The notes under the pieces were generated by a model. That model did not search any database. It saw nothing but the letters and a program-made list of their open reading frames with translations, and was not told where the DNA came from. A DNA stretch of 64,000 bases from positions 2,023,833 to 2,087,832 of the forward strand of contig NZ_CP123991.1 in NCBI RefSeq assembly GCF_029919255.1. The letters run 5' to 3'. The DNA is from a cyanobacterium endosymbiont of Epithemia clementina EcSB (GTDB lineage: Bacteria; Cyanobacteriota; Cyanobacteriia; Cyanobacteriales; Microcystaceae). Within the stretch, counting starts at the first letter, position 1, and each line of letters opens with the position of its first letter. Below are positions 1 to 8,340 of the stretch, one piece after another. The translations under genes and the position numbers were made by a program.

Positions 1-693
1 TCTCTTCCGTCATAAGGGAGTGGTTCTATGCTTTCTGTTGCTTTCTAACCTCCAAGGAAACGATTGAAAAACTATAACTGACTTGAACATACTTTGTTAG
101 TTATTAGATTGATTGGTCTTATTGTTAATCTTTATGATTGTAGTGGGAAGATCTCATTGAGTACAGCTTCATTTTTTATGTTGCTTTAGTTTCATCTATC
201 CAAATAAAAATTTCTATAAAAGAATTGTAAAATACATTGTATGTGTCGGCTCTTTTAGGAAAAGAAATTTGCCCATGTCATGATTACAGAAGTTATGTCT
301 GGGCCATAACCCTACAAAATTAAAATGGAGACTAAGTGCAATACTTTTGGAAAACATAGTAGACATAAACTTCATAAAAAAGCAGTAGAAGCTTGTTATG
401 CTTATTCGAGCATTTGAAGAAAAGCCAAATAAATTGATATATCTTATGAAAAATATTGAGGTTTCTTGACTTAGTTTGATAATTTAGTAGTTAATAACTT
501 CTAAAATCTTACTTTGCAGCTTAACCATTGCCTTGCTTTATATCTGTAACTATGATCGAAGATCTGGGACAGTCTTTTGAGAAGTAGCTAAGTTAGAAGT
601 TAAAATTTCTTTTTGATTTTCCCGTCTTCTTCTCTTCCAATTCCTAATCTTGGGTTTAAAATTAACTGAGTTAGTGTAATTCCTATTAGCAAC
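1..693. other. Non-coding stretch at window start
   Basis: AT-rich DNA without a supportable gene. All frames are broken by stops, and a 71-codon minus-strand frame that runs into the following gene shows no recognisable motif. It may hold remnants of a lost gene, but I cannot name one. Confidence 0.5.
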
Positions 694-1827
694 ATGACAA
701 AACAACCCATTAAACCCTTTTATTTTGATATTACAGAAGATGAAATTGAGTTCTTTGCCGAACAATCTAAAACAATTCTTAAATCCGGTAAACTGATCTT
801 AGGGGAGAATACCTTAGAATTTGAAAAAGCCTTTGCTAGATATGTAGGGACAAAATACGCGATCGCTGTTAATAGTGGTTCTTCAGGATTAGAAATTCTC
901 CTACGTCTCAAAAAAGCTGAAAATACGACGTTATTAGTTCCGACCAATACTAATTTCGCTACTGTTGCTGCTGTCGTTCGTCTAGGGGGACAGGTTCAAT
1001 ACCTCGATATGGACGAAACAACCTTTGCCCCATCTTTACAGATGGTACAAGAAGCTGTAGAAAAAGGTGCAACTCCTAAAATTTCTGGGGTACTTTGGGT
1101 ACATATTGGTGGAGTTATTTCTCCAGAATTTCCCCATATTATTGAATATTGTCGTGAAAAAGGACTTTTCGTCCTTGAAGATACAGCCCACGCTCATGGA
1201 AGTCAAATTAATGGAGTAAAGGCAGGAAATTTAGGAGATGGCGCGGCGTTTTCGTTTTTTCCGACGAAAGTAATGACAACTTTTGAAGGAGGGATGATCA
1301 CCTTAAATGATGAGGAGGAAGATTATATTGCGCGATCACTAAGAAACCAAGGAAAACGGGGAATGGACTTTGGAGGATTACATACAGATTTTGGCAATAG
1401 TACCCGTATGACAGAAATTCACGCAGTTTTAGGTCGAATTCACCTGGCTAAATTGCCCCAAATGTTAGCTAGACGACAAAAATGTTATCAGTTAATTACT
1501 GCCCCTTTACGGGAAGCAGGGCTCAAATTTGTGTCTACAGATCACATGGATAATGCCAGTCAATATAAATTAATTGTTCATGTTCCTGACGGAAAAACAG
1601 CTCAGGAAATTAAAGCTGCATTAGCCGAAGAAAATATCTTTTTAGGGGGAACAGTTTACGAAATTCCCTGTCATCTACAACCAGTTTTTAAAGGAGTTTG
1701 TGACGGTCAAAATTTCCCTCGTGCTGAATATTGGTGTCCTAAACATATTTGTCCCCCGTTAACGTCGGGAATGACAGAAAAAGAAGCTCAAATTGTAGGA
1801 GAAGCGTTAGTTAAACAGTTAATTTAG
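694..1827 (+). CDS. DegT/DnrJ/EryC1/StrS-family PLP-dependent aminotransferase
   Basis: A 377-residue fold-type I PLP enzyme of the sugar aminotransferase family, which transfers an amino group to keto-sugars for surface polysaccharides or glycosylated metabolites. Visible hallmarks are the cofactor-binding NSGSSGLEILL segment (about residues 60-70), EDTAHAHG with Asp163 that pairs with the pyridine nitrogen, and FFPTKVMTTFEGG, where Lys192 is the Schiff-base lysine. Length is typical and the frame is intact. It stands alone between two non-coding stretches, so its substrate cannot be read from neighbours; the sugar-nucleotide epimerase and polysaccharide exporter at 62-64 kb are too far away to call a pathway. 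A HIP1 octamer lies at 859-866. Family is certain, exact sugar unknown. Confidence 0.85.
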   Translation: MTKQPIKPFYFDITEDEIEFFAEQSKTILKSGKLILGENTLEFEKAFARYVGTKYAIAVNSGSSGLEILLRLKKAENTTLLVPTNTNFATVAAVVRLGGQVQYLDMDETTFAPSLQMVQEAVEKGATPKISGVLWVHIGGVISPEFPHIIEYCREKGLFVLEDTAHAHGSQINGVKAGNLGDGAAFSFFPTKVMTTFEGGMITLNDEEEDYIARSLRNQGKRGMDFGGLHTDFGNSTRMTEIHAVLGRIHLAKLPQMLARRQKCYQLITAPLREAGLKFVSTDHMDNASQYKLIVHVPDGKTAQEIKAALAEENIFLGGTVYEIPCHLQPVFKGVCDGQNFPRAEYWCPKHICPPLTSGMTEKEAQIVGEALVKQLI

Positions 1828-2526
1828 TAGATTAAAGTTAATCTAGGTAGGATGGATTACGGTGCGGATAAAAGTATTAGTTTTTATCAAAAACTTATTC
1901 CTAATCCATCTCCCTAACAGTTATAGCTAACCTTAAATAACTATTGTTATCTTAGACACATTATGTGTATAGAATAACACATCTAAAATGAATTCTCCTA
2001 AACTCCTTTTCTCATTACAATTATTATTGTTAGTTATAAAATAATCTTTAGATGCTGCTATTGGTACTACTGATTATATCAGCCTTCTACTTTTTATATG
2101 TAAAGACCTTGTTTTATATATGAAAAGAACAAGTAATGAGCACAACTTACTAAGTCTTTAATTGCTCTTAAATTAGCTTAACATTAATCTAATTTTGATA
2201 AGTATTGAAAGAATTGGATTTTTGAATAACTGCTGAGGTAGGCACTCACTCCCAACATCTATAATAATTAGGTAATATTTTTAAGCCTAAACCAACTATT
2301 ATCTGAACAAGCTATTCTGCCCGACTGATTGTCCATACCTAACCTATCTCAAAAATCTTCTTTCTATTTATGGTCAAAATCTAGGTTAGAATCGCTTCAT
2401 GCTGTTCTTTAATAACTATTTAAGTCTTGATTGTTAGCGGTTATTTTTTGATAAAATTATCAACATATTTAACTCAGATGATTAAGATATTGAGAATAAT
2501 AACTGTGCTTTTAAACTTCTTCGAAC
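1828..2526. other. Non-coding stretch with a mobile-element end
   Basis: About 700 bases without a gene. It contains a weak inverted repeat near 1849-1912 (ggatggatta paired with taatccatc) that could serve as a terminator for the aminotransferase gene. At about 2433-2530 there is a diverged copy of the terminal sequence also seen at 43690-43800. Otherwise nothing recognisable. Confidence 0.5.
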
Positions 2527-2530
2527 TCAC
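2433..2530 (-). repeat. Solo, diverged end of the dispersed IS982-associated repeat
   Basis: The stretch can be aligned by eye with 43690-43800: both carry a gtta-type block, then a shared core tattgagaataataa, then a similar c-t-rich tail ending in a(c/t)acg. In this copy there is no recognisable transposase next to it, so it is best read as a solo end left after decay. Confidence 0.45.
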
Positions 2531-3216
2531 GTTAAATAAAAAGCAACAATTGCACTACTTAAAGGAACTGTTAAATTATCAAGTCCCCATTTAGAAAATG
2601 CTTCCAATCCTGTTGCTATAACGGAAACTAATAAAGAAGTTATAAGAATTAAATTAATAGACTCTCCTGTAAAAAATAAAATAATACTGGTAACAAAAAA
2701 ACTCACGCCCATCATTGTTAGTGAGCCTTCCCAACTTTTTTTGATTCCCAAAATTTGATAAGGGTGTCGACCAAATCTTTTACCAATAATTGCTGCCATT
2801 CCATCTCCCCAGGCCATTATTAAAATGCCAATAGCAGTATATTGAGGTTTATTTACTATCCAAAACCAATAGGTTAAAATCCCAATACTCACCGCATAAA
2901 AAAATGTTCCTAAGCTTTTACGCTCCACACTATTAATGCTAGGAAGAATCGGTAAAAAATAAGAAATTAGCGCAATGAAGCTAGCAATCAATGAGGCAAC
3001 TAACAATAACCATGGCGGCAGTTTAAACCACCAAGCAATTAAAATGACATTACCAGAACCAATGTGAACAACTTTACGGGTAAACTCGGCATCAGCACCC
3101 GTTAAACGGTTCATTCTTTCAGCTAGACCAATTATAGTTCCTAAATAAATTAGGACCAAACTTAGGGGATACCAGACAGATGAAAGAAGTTCCAATTTAG
3201 GGAGTAATTTAGACAA
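2527..3216 (-). CDS. Phytol/polyprenol (diacylglycerol) kinase family membrane protein
   Basis: A 229-residue polytopic membrane protein of the CTP-dependent polyprenol/phytol kinase family (VTE5/dolichol kinase-like). About six hydrophobic segments are visible. The family segments are the early VVHIGSGNVILIAW region, the MAWGDGMAAIIGKRFGRHPY core (about residues 134-153) and KKSWEGS shortly after. In plants and cyanobacteria such kinases phosphorylate phytol released from chlorophyll, feeding tocopherol synthesis or re-esterification. The frame opens with TTG; no better ATG gives the full first helix. It is divergent from the crtD gene with about 100 bases between them. Which alcohol it uses cannot be read from sequence. 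Confidence 0.75.
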   Translation of the reverse strand: MSKLLPKLELLSSVWYPLSLVLIYLGTIIGLAERMNRLTGADAEFTRKVVHIGSGNVILIAWWFKLPPWLLLVASLIASFIALISYFLPILPSINSVERKSLGTFFYAVSIGILTYWFWIVNKPQYTAIGILIMAWGDGMAAIIGKRFGRHPYQILGIKKSWEGSLTMMGVSFFVTSIILFFTGESINLILITSLLVSVIATGLEAFSKWGLDNLTVPLSSAIVAFYLT

Positions 3217-3275
3217 AGACGTGAGATAAATTTGACCGATTAACTAATTGTAGTTTGCCCATCGGATTAAAACGC

Positions 3276-3281
3276 TACAAT
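3276..3281 (+). promoter_or_regulatory. Possible -10 box for the carotenoid desaturase gene
   Basis: TACAAT lies 40 bases upstream of the crtD start in the short intergenic gap. The matching upstream TTGCCC is 15 bases away, shorter than ideal, so the assignment is tentative. Confidence 0.3.
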
Positions 3282-3320
3282 AATCAAGCAATAATATTAA
3301 GAAATGTAAATTAAATAACC

Positions 3321-4826
3321 ATGTCACACTCCATTATTGTTATCGGTGCTGGAATTGGAGGATTAACCGCAGGGGCATTACTCGCCTGTCGTGGTTATGA
3401 TGTAACTGTCTATGAACAAGCAAGGGTTCCTGGCGGGTGCGCATCCACCTTCAAACGGCGGGGGTTTAACTTTGATGTAGGAGCGACTCAAGTGGCAGGA
3501 TTAGAACCTGGAGGCATTCATCAACGAATTTTTGCTGAATTGGGGATAGATATTCCCCCTGCTACTCCGTGTGATCCAGCTTGTGCCGTGTTTTTACCAC
3601 GGGAAACTGAACCCATTCAAGTATGGCGAGATCCTAAGAAATGGCAAGTTGAAAGACAAAAACAATTCCCAGGAAGTGAACCTTTTTGGCAATTGATGGC
3701 TAAATTATTTCGTGCTAGTTGGAACTTTCAAGGACGAGAGCCAGTGCTACCTCCTCGCAACATCTGGGATCTCTGGCAGTTAATTTCTGCACTGCGGTTA
3801 GACACTTTTGTCACTGTTCCCTTTGCTTTGATGACAGTGGGGGATGTCTTACGCTTGTATGGGTTAGCCAATGATCAACGCCTTAAAACTTTTCTGGACT
3901 TGCAATTAAAGCTTTATTCTCAGGTGAATGCTGATGAAACTGCTTTGTTATATGCAGCCACTGTCTTAGCGGTTTCCCAAGCTCCGCAAGGCTTGTATCA
4001 TTTTCAGGGTAGTATGCAAGTGTTAAGTGATTGCCTAGTAGAAGCATTGGAAAAACATGGGGGAAAACTGAAACTTGGCTACAGTATCGAACAAATTCAC
4101 CCCCAGAATAATCGCGTTAAACAGGTCACTATCCGTCATCAGAAAACTGGAGAAACCAGCACAGAAACCGCTGATCATGTCGTTGCTAATGTTACGATTC
4201 AAAATCTCATCAAGTTATTAGATATTTCCTCGTCTCTCTTCTGGAAACTTTATCAAAATCGCACAGAAAAACTACCTCGACCATCAGGGGCATTTGTCGT
4301 TTATTTAGGGGTTGATCGTCAGGCCATTCCAGATAACTGTTCTTCCCATTTACAATTTCTTTATGATGATAATCAACCCATTAGTGAAAATAATTCTTTG
4401 TTTATTTCAGTAAGTGAACCGGGGGATGGACGTGCTCCCAATGGAAAAGCTACCATCATTGCTTCATCCTTTACTGACCCTCAAATTTGGTTTCATAAAA
4501 CCCCAGAAGCCTATCAGGCTCTAAAACAACAATATACTTCAGAAGCGATTGTCCGTTTAAGTTCCTATTTTTATCTTACTCCAGATACTCTTATTCACCA
4601 AGAAGCCGCGACGCCTTGCACATTTGCTCGATTTACCGCTAGAGATAAAGGTATTGTTGGGGGTGTTGGTCAGCGTGTCTCTACTTTTGGACCTTTTGGC
4701 ATCGCAACCCGAACTCCGTTAAATAATCTTTGGTTAGTAGGAGATTCTACTCATCCAGGGGAAGGAACTGCAGGGGTTAGCTATTCAGCTTTAACCGTTG
4801 TCCGACAAATCGAGATGAGTGAGTAA
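3321..4826 (+). CDS. crtD: CrtD-type carotenoid desaturase (C-3',4' desaturase)
   Basis: A 501-residue FAD-dependent phytoene-desaturase-superfamily enzyme. The N terminus carries the dinucleotide-binding fingerprint VIGAGIGGLTAGALLA followed by the acidic YEQ, then PGGCASTFKRRGFNFDVGAT. The C terminus has the FAD-closing LWLVGDSTHPGEGTAGVSYS (about residues 472-491). The GGCASTFKRRGF and DVGATQVAGLEPGG wording, from memory, fits cyanobacterial CrtD (Synechocystis Slr1293 type) better than CrtH/CrtISO, which has GGSAGYFQREGY there. CrtD desaturates the end of monocyclic carotenes on the way to myxoxanthophyll. The frame is complete. CrtH-type isomerase is the main alternative. Confidence 0.75.
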   Translation: MSHSIIVIGAGIGGLTAGALLACRGYDVTVYEQARVPGGCASTFKRRGFNFDVGATQVAGLEPGGIHQRIFAELGIDIPPATPCDPACAVFLPRETEPIQVWRDPKKWQVERQKQFPGSEPFWQLMAKLFRASWNFQGREPVLPPRNIWDLWQLISALRLDTFVTVPFALMTVGDVLRLYGLANDQRLKTFLDLQLKLYSQVNADETALLYAATVLAVSQAPQGLYHFQGSMQVLSDCLVEALEKHGGKLKLGYSIEQIHPQNNRVKQVTIRHQKTGETSTETADHVVANVTIQNLIKLLDISSSLFWKLYQNRTEKLPRPSGAFVVYLGVDRQAIPDNCSSHLQFLYDDNQPISENNSLFISVSEPGDGRAPNGKATIIASSFTDPQIWFHKTPEAYQALKQQYTSEAIVRLSSYFYLTPDTLIHQEAATPCTFARFTARDKGIVGGVGQRVSTFGPFGIATRTPLNNLWLVGDSTHPGEGTAGVSYSALTVVRQIEMSE

Positions 4827-4892
4827 TTCCTTTTCCTTGTAGGGAAGTGTAGGGATACAAGGGAAATAAAGAAAGAACTTTTGTCTTATGCC

Positions 4893-5702
4893 TTACTTCA
4901 TTGAAGATGTATTGGATAGACGAGGATTGGTTTTATTTGAACTTGTCGGGTTATGACTGTGGAGATTCACTTGTGTGCCAATCGGTGGTGCCGCCGGAGA
5001 TGTCGACGGGGAGTCGTGAAGTACCTCTGGGTTGAATCGATAGCCAACGTTACGAACCGTTTGAATGAGACTCGGTTGTCTAGGGTCAGTTTCAATTTTC
5101 TTTCGTAGGGAAAGAACATGAGTATCAATTGTTCGCGGATTATCAATAGCTTCAGGCCAAGCTCGTTGTAGCAGTTCTGAACGACTCAAGGGATTCCCTT
5201 CTGCTTGAGCTAGAACATATAACAAACTGAATTCCTGGGGAGTTAGGTCAACAAAATCTCCTCGGTACTGGACTCGACGCTGAACTAAATCAATTTTTAA
5301 ATCCCCATAGTCGAGATATAGGGGAGCAGAAGCCACCCGTAAACGTCTAATTAGGGCTTCAACCCGAGCCATAAACTCTTGCATACCAAAGGGCTTGGTT
5401 AGATAGTCATCGGCTCCGGAGTTAAGTCCTTTAACAATATCCTTTTCACTAGTACGAGCAGATAGAATTAGAATGAGGGATTGTCGTTGATTATGTAACC
5501 ATTGACACAATTCAATGCCATCTCCATCAGGCAAATCAGAGTCGAGGATAACTAAGGACGGCAAACGATGGACAAAAGCATGACGAGCTTGTTGGAGATT
5601 TGCCCATTGCTGAGCCATATAACCCGCTTGCTGTAAGTGCCAACCCAAAAGCGATCGCAGATGAGGATTTCCCTCAACGATAGCAATATAAATCAGATTC
5701 AC
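4893..5702 (-). CDS. nrrA: OmpR-type response regulator, NrrA/Rre37-like
   Basis: A 269-residue protein: receiver (about 5-120), then winged-helix DNA-binding domain (about 130-230; LTPQEFSLLYVLA, TIDTHVLSLRKKI, VRNVGYRF), then a Ser/Thr/Pro-rich tail. Phospho-acceptor Asp54 in LVILDSDLPDGDG and the switch lysine in YLTKPF are present. The acidic pocket reads EG at residues 10-11 rather than two acids. The IVEGNPHLRSLL opening recalls Synechocystis Sll1330 (Rre37) and NrrA of heterocyst formers, which are NtcA-controlled regulators of glycogen breakdown and sugar metabolism. A near-ideal NtcA promoter upstream supports this. The start is GTG. A different OmpR-class regulator remains possible. 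Confidence 0.7.
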   Translation of the reverse strand: MNLIYIAIVEGNPHLRSLLGWHLQQAGYMAQQWANLQQARHAFVHRLPSLVILDSDLPDGDGIELCQWLHNQRQSLILILSARTSEKDIVKGLNSGADDYLTKPFGMQEFMARVEALIRRLRVASAPLYLDYGDLKIDLVQRRVQYRGDFVDLTPQEFSLLYVLAQAEGNPLSRSELLQRAWPEAIDNPRTIDTHVLSLRKKIETDPRQPSLIQTVRNVGYRFNPEVLHDSPSTSPAAPPIGTQVNLHSHNPTSSNKTNPRLSNTSSMK

Positions 5703-5735
5703 CTTAGTTTGATTCCCTATAAAATAAACACCATT

Positions 5736-5777
5736 AGGCTAACAGAGCTAATGTCAAGAATTTGTAACATCTGTTAC
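5736..5777 (-). promoter_or_regulatory. Class II NtcA-activated promoter of the response regulator gene
   Basis: On the minus strand GTAACAGATGTTAC (5764-5777) matches the NtcA consensus GTA-N8-TAC, and the half sites form a perfect dyad. Exactly 22 bases downstream is TAGCCT (5736-5741), which fits TAN3T. Spacing of about 22 between site and -10 box is the established class II NtcA architecture. The start codon follows 33 bases after the -10 box. Confidence 0.75.
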
Positions 5778-5990
5778 GACATTTTCATCCGGTCCCTAAG
5801 AAAATCTTAAGAATTACTCAAGATTATTTTTTTTGATTTCAGGATACATATTTAATTAACAGCAAAATTAAAAAAATAAAGCGGTTACAATAAGATTAAT
5901 GCTCAATTGTGGAAAGTCTTCAATAATAATTGATAGGGCTTTCTCCGATGTTTACTAAATTCCTATAAACCCTCTCTATGTCATTTCTTC

Positions 5991-6236
5991 ATGCTTCAAG
6001 ATACTCAAGCGATTCGTTATTATCAAAAGCTAACTGACAGTATGGTGGACTTATGGCATCGAGGTGGTCGCTTTGACGAAGTCCAATCTTACATGGATGG
6101 ATATCTAGCCTGTTTACGTCACTCTAGTACCCTCGAAGCTCACTTAGTTTACCGTTTGGAGGAAGAGGCGTGGCGTTTTTTACGCGATCCCTCTAACTTT
6201 GGAATGTCACTACAAACTAAACCTGATTACTATTAA
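5991..6236 (+). CDS. DUF6761 family protein
   Basis: An 81-residue soluble protein with the wording of a small cyanobacterium-specific family (DUF6761): IRYYQKLTDSMVDLWHRGGR, then SYMDGYLACLRHS, then VYRLEEEAWRFLRD. It is predicted all-helical and has no catalytic motif I can point to. The function is unknown. The gene converges with grxD, and a shared terminator lies between them. Confidence 0.7.
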   Translation: MLQDTQAIRYYQKLTDSMVDLWHRGGRFDEVQSYMDGYLACLRHSSTLEAHLVYRLEEEAWRFLRDPSNFGMSLQTKPDYY

Positions 6237-6246
6237 TTCCATAAAT

Positions 6247-6300
6247 CAAAAACTAAGGGAAAAGAGATTGTTATAAATTTTCGTTTCCCCTTAGTCTTTG
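6247..6300. terminator. Bidirectional terminator between the DUF6761 gene and grxD
   Basis: Arms around ctaaggg and ccccttag pair through about 14 positions with two mismatches, leaving an A-rich side on the left and a T-rich side on the right. This suits termination of both convergent genes. Confidence 0.6.
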
Positions 6301-6302
6301 AT

Positions 6303-6626
6303 TTAAGAAGCTAAGGCTAATTCAACTATTTGCTGCAATTCACCATTTTGATACATTTCAATCATGATGTCGCAACCGCCAACAAATTCCCCATTAATAT
6401 AGACTTGAGGAATAGTTGGCCAATTAGAATATTCTTTAATTCCTTCGCGAATGTCATGGTCTGCGAGAACATCAACCGTCTCATAAGAAACCCCTAGGGT
6501 ATTAAGAATTTGAACAACATTGTTAGAGAATCCACACTGGGGCATCAACTTAGCTCCCTTCATAAAAACTAAGATTTTGTGGCTGTTGATTAACTGATCA
6601 AGACGATTCTTAAGTTCTGGTGTCAT
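6303..6626 (-). CDS. grxD: Monothiol CGFS glutaredoxin
   Basis: A 107-residue Grx4/GrxD-type glutaredoxin. The active-site motif is CGFS in [11 protein letters not shown], with the glutathione-binding lysine in FMKG upstream, then the [19 protein letters not shown] segment holding the cis-Pro and the GG-C-D glutathione contacts. Such proteins carry a bridging [2Fe-2S] cluster with glutathione and work with BolA, which is the next gene on the same strand 122 bases upstream. An in-frame upstream ATG would add eight residues; the chosen start (MTPELKNRL) matches the family length. Confidence 0.9.
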   Translation of the reverse strand: MTPELKNRLDQLINSHKILVFMKGAKLMPQCGFSNNVVQILNTLGVSYETVDVLADHDIREGIKEYSNWPTIPQVYINGEFVGGCDIMIEMYQNGELQQIVELALAS

Positions 6627-6748
6627 AAACACTCCAAAAATAAATGACAAATTTTGACGGTGAAGATATAGATAGTAAACTAATCAATGATGAGATTAAA
6701 CAATGGAAGTTAATCCTAATTGCCGTTTATTCTAGCTTAGACTCTAAG

Positions 6749-7009
6749 TTAGACAACTGATTGTGCCGTTTCCCAAGTTTGGGGGGTGTAAGTTTTTAAA
6801 GCTAGGGCGTGAATAGCTTCTGAGTCTAGGGCCTCTTGGAGCGCGCTGTACACCAATTGATGTTGCTTGACTCTGGTTTTTCCTTCAAATTCAGCTGAAA
6901 CAACCAAGGCTTCTAAATGATCTCCTCCCCCTTTTATATCTCTAATTACTATTTGAGCATCGGGGAGTCGCTCTTTAATCATAGCTTCAACTTGTTCAAG
7001 TCCAATCAT
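6749..7009 (-). CDS. BolA/IbaG-family protein
   Basis: An 86-residue BolA-fold protein. It starts [18 protein letters not shown] and shows the helix-turn [13 protein letters not shown], whose histidine is the usual cluster ligand shared with a CGFS glutaredoxin, and ends [13 protein letters not shown], the family's C-terminal signature. It lies immediately upstream of grxD on the same strand, the classic partnership in iron-sulfur trafficking and iron sensing. The family is clear. Whether it acts as BolA proper or IbaG-like cannot be decided. Confidence 0.85.
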   Translation of the reverse strand: MIGLEQVEAMIKERLPDAQIVIRDIKGGGDHLEALVVSAEFEGKTRVKQHQLVYSALQEALDSEAIHALALKTYTPQTWETAQSVV

Positions 7010-7185
7010 TGAGGATTCCTTAACGATTATTTATTACCGACACTATCATTATAGTGACTTAATTCTTGCTGTTTTATCTGTGACTAAATGTCATGTTTTC
7101 TTGATTAATAGGTTCATAACAAAGTGGAGATTACGAGTGCATGATTATTCTTCTCTTAATCAATTATCAAAAGTTAATCGACTAG

Positions 7186-7470
7186 TTAAGCAGTTTTTGC
7201 TAATTGATTGAGTCGAATTGTTTGTAAAGTTTTAAGAATATAGTCTCGCCCACAAAATTTATAAATATGATACAAAGTCGATCCTTGATCAAAAAGAATT
7301 AAGGTAGGAAGATTTCTAATACGATTGGAACTAGTTTCTGCTAAATTTTTTTAGCATTGAAACTAAAAAGTTTTACAGGATCCCTATTTTGATTGGACTT
7401 TATACTCTAGGGATAAGACTGAATGAGATAAGCAACATCAGGGAGCTCAAAATTAGAGAAGAATAGGTTG
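7186..7470 (-). pseudogene. Remnant of a thioredoxin-fold protein
   Basis: Reading the minus strand, about 50 codons remain open at the C-terminal end: RNLPTLILFDQG, then FCGRDYILKTLQTIRLNQ, closing with a stop at 7186-7188. NLPTLILFDQG has the cis-proline loop of a thioredoxin fold, and the following helix is typical of its C terminus. Further upstream the frame is interrupted by stops and shifts near 7345, and no CxxC can be recovered. It lies between bolA and the next broken gene, so the locus is decaying as a block. The exact family is not known. Confidence 0.55.
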
Positions 7471-7768
7471 AGAAGTAGGTTGGGTAGTAAATTGGGGAAA
7501 GTCCGAAATAAGTTTAGGAAAATTCTTATTGCTAACTAACAGCATAATCAATAAGGGATAATTTATCTGATTTTTATTTTATATACCGTGCATAATAGTA
7601 CATCTAATTATAATAAACTGACAAAGAGAATTCAAATCTCTGATATTTCTTGTAGAATACACCAGCTAAATTAAAGTCCAGATAATACTTTCACGCCGTG
7701 AGTTCACGAATAATCTCTAATGAGATTGGGTTTACTTCCCCACAACTTTGTTAGAGATTCTCACTCAG

Positions 7769-8250
7769 CTAGTAAGTTGACTTAATCACTCGTTTAGGAC
7801 TCGAAGCAATCAAAACAAGTTCCTCAGATAAACCAGTAAACAATTGCTGACTTAGAAGATGGTCACCTAACAAAATTACGGATTTCCCCTTTTTTTGGGT
7901 TAACACGATCTCGGAAGTTGTTCCTAATTTCATGCCACAGGCAATCACTACATCTCAAAAAATAACACTAATATTGTGCGCAGCATTCCTTAAGTCAATT
8001 ATAATTGCGATATCAACTGCAACTGCAATATCATCGGCATTATAAGGAAGAATTCCGATGGTTAAACTTTCCAGTTCTTTGGTTCCTTGACTACTACATT
8101 CATGACTCCGACGTTTCTTCTTCCTGTTAATAATACCCATACCTATTGAGCAATTAATTTTTCTAATTGATAGACACTTTTTGGATCAATAGAGGTTGCG
8201 TTCTCCCCAGGTGCCATTAAACTATTTATAATTTTTCTTGGGTCGACACA
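7769..8250 (-). pseudogene. Broken TIGR00725-type Rossmann protein gene
   Basis: Pieces of one protein can be read on the minus strand in different frames. First comes MAPGENATSIDPKSVYQLEK (from 8217), an in-frame stop, then VWVLLTGRRNVGVM. After a shift come LTIGILPYNADDIAVAVDIA and DLRNAAHNISV, another stop, then DVVIACGMKLGTTSEIVL and VILLGDHL, ending at 7769-7771. The order matches the TIGR00725 family (LOG/lysine-decarboxylase-like nucleotide-binding fold), including the LTGGRNxGVM and GxGTxSE loops. At least two stops and one frameshift rule out a working product. Confidence 0.8.
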
Positions 8251-8340
8251 AGAGTTAATTAAGTAGATGGATGTAGTTAAACGAATAAATACAGAAAAAA
8301 GGCGTAAGGGTTAAGAAAATTGTTAAAATCCTAATTGTCC

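Noticed and set aside
3321-4826. CrtH/CrtISO carotene isomerase instead of CrtD
   Set aside because: The GGCASTFKRRGF and GATQVAGLEPGG segments match my recollection of CrtD; kept as an alternative in the entry.
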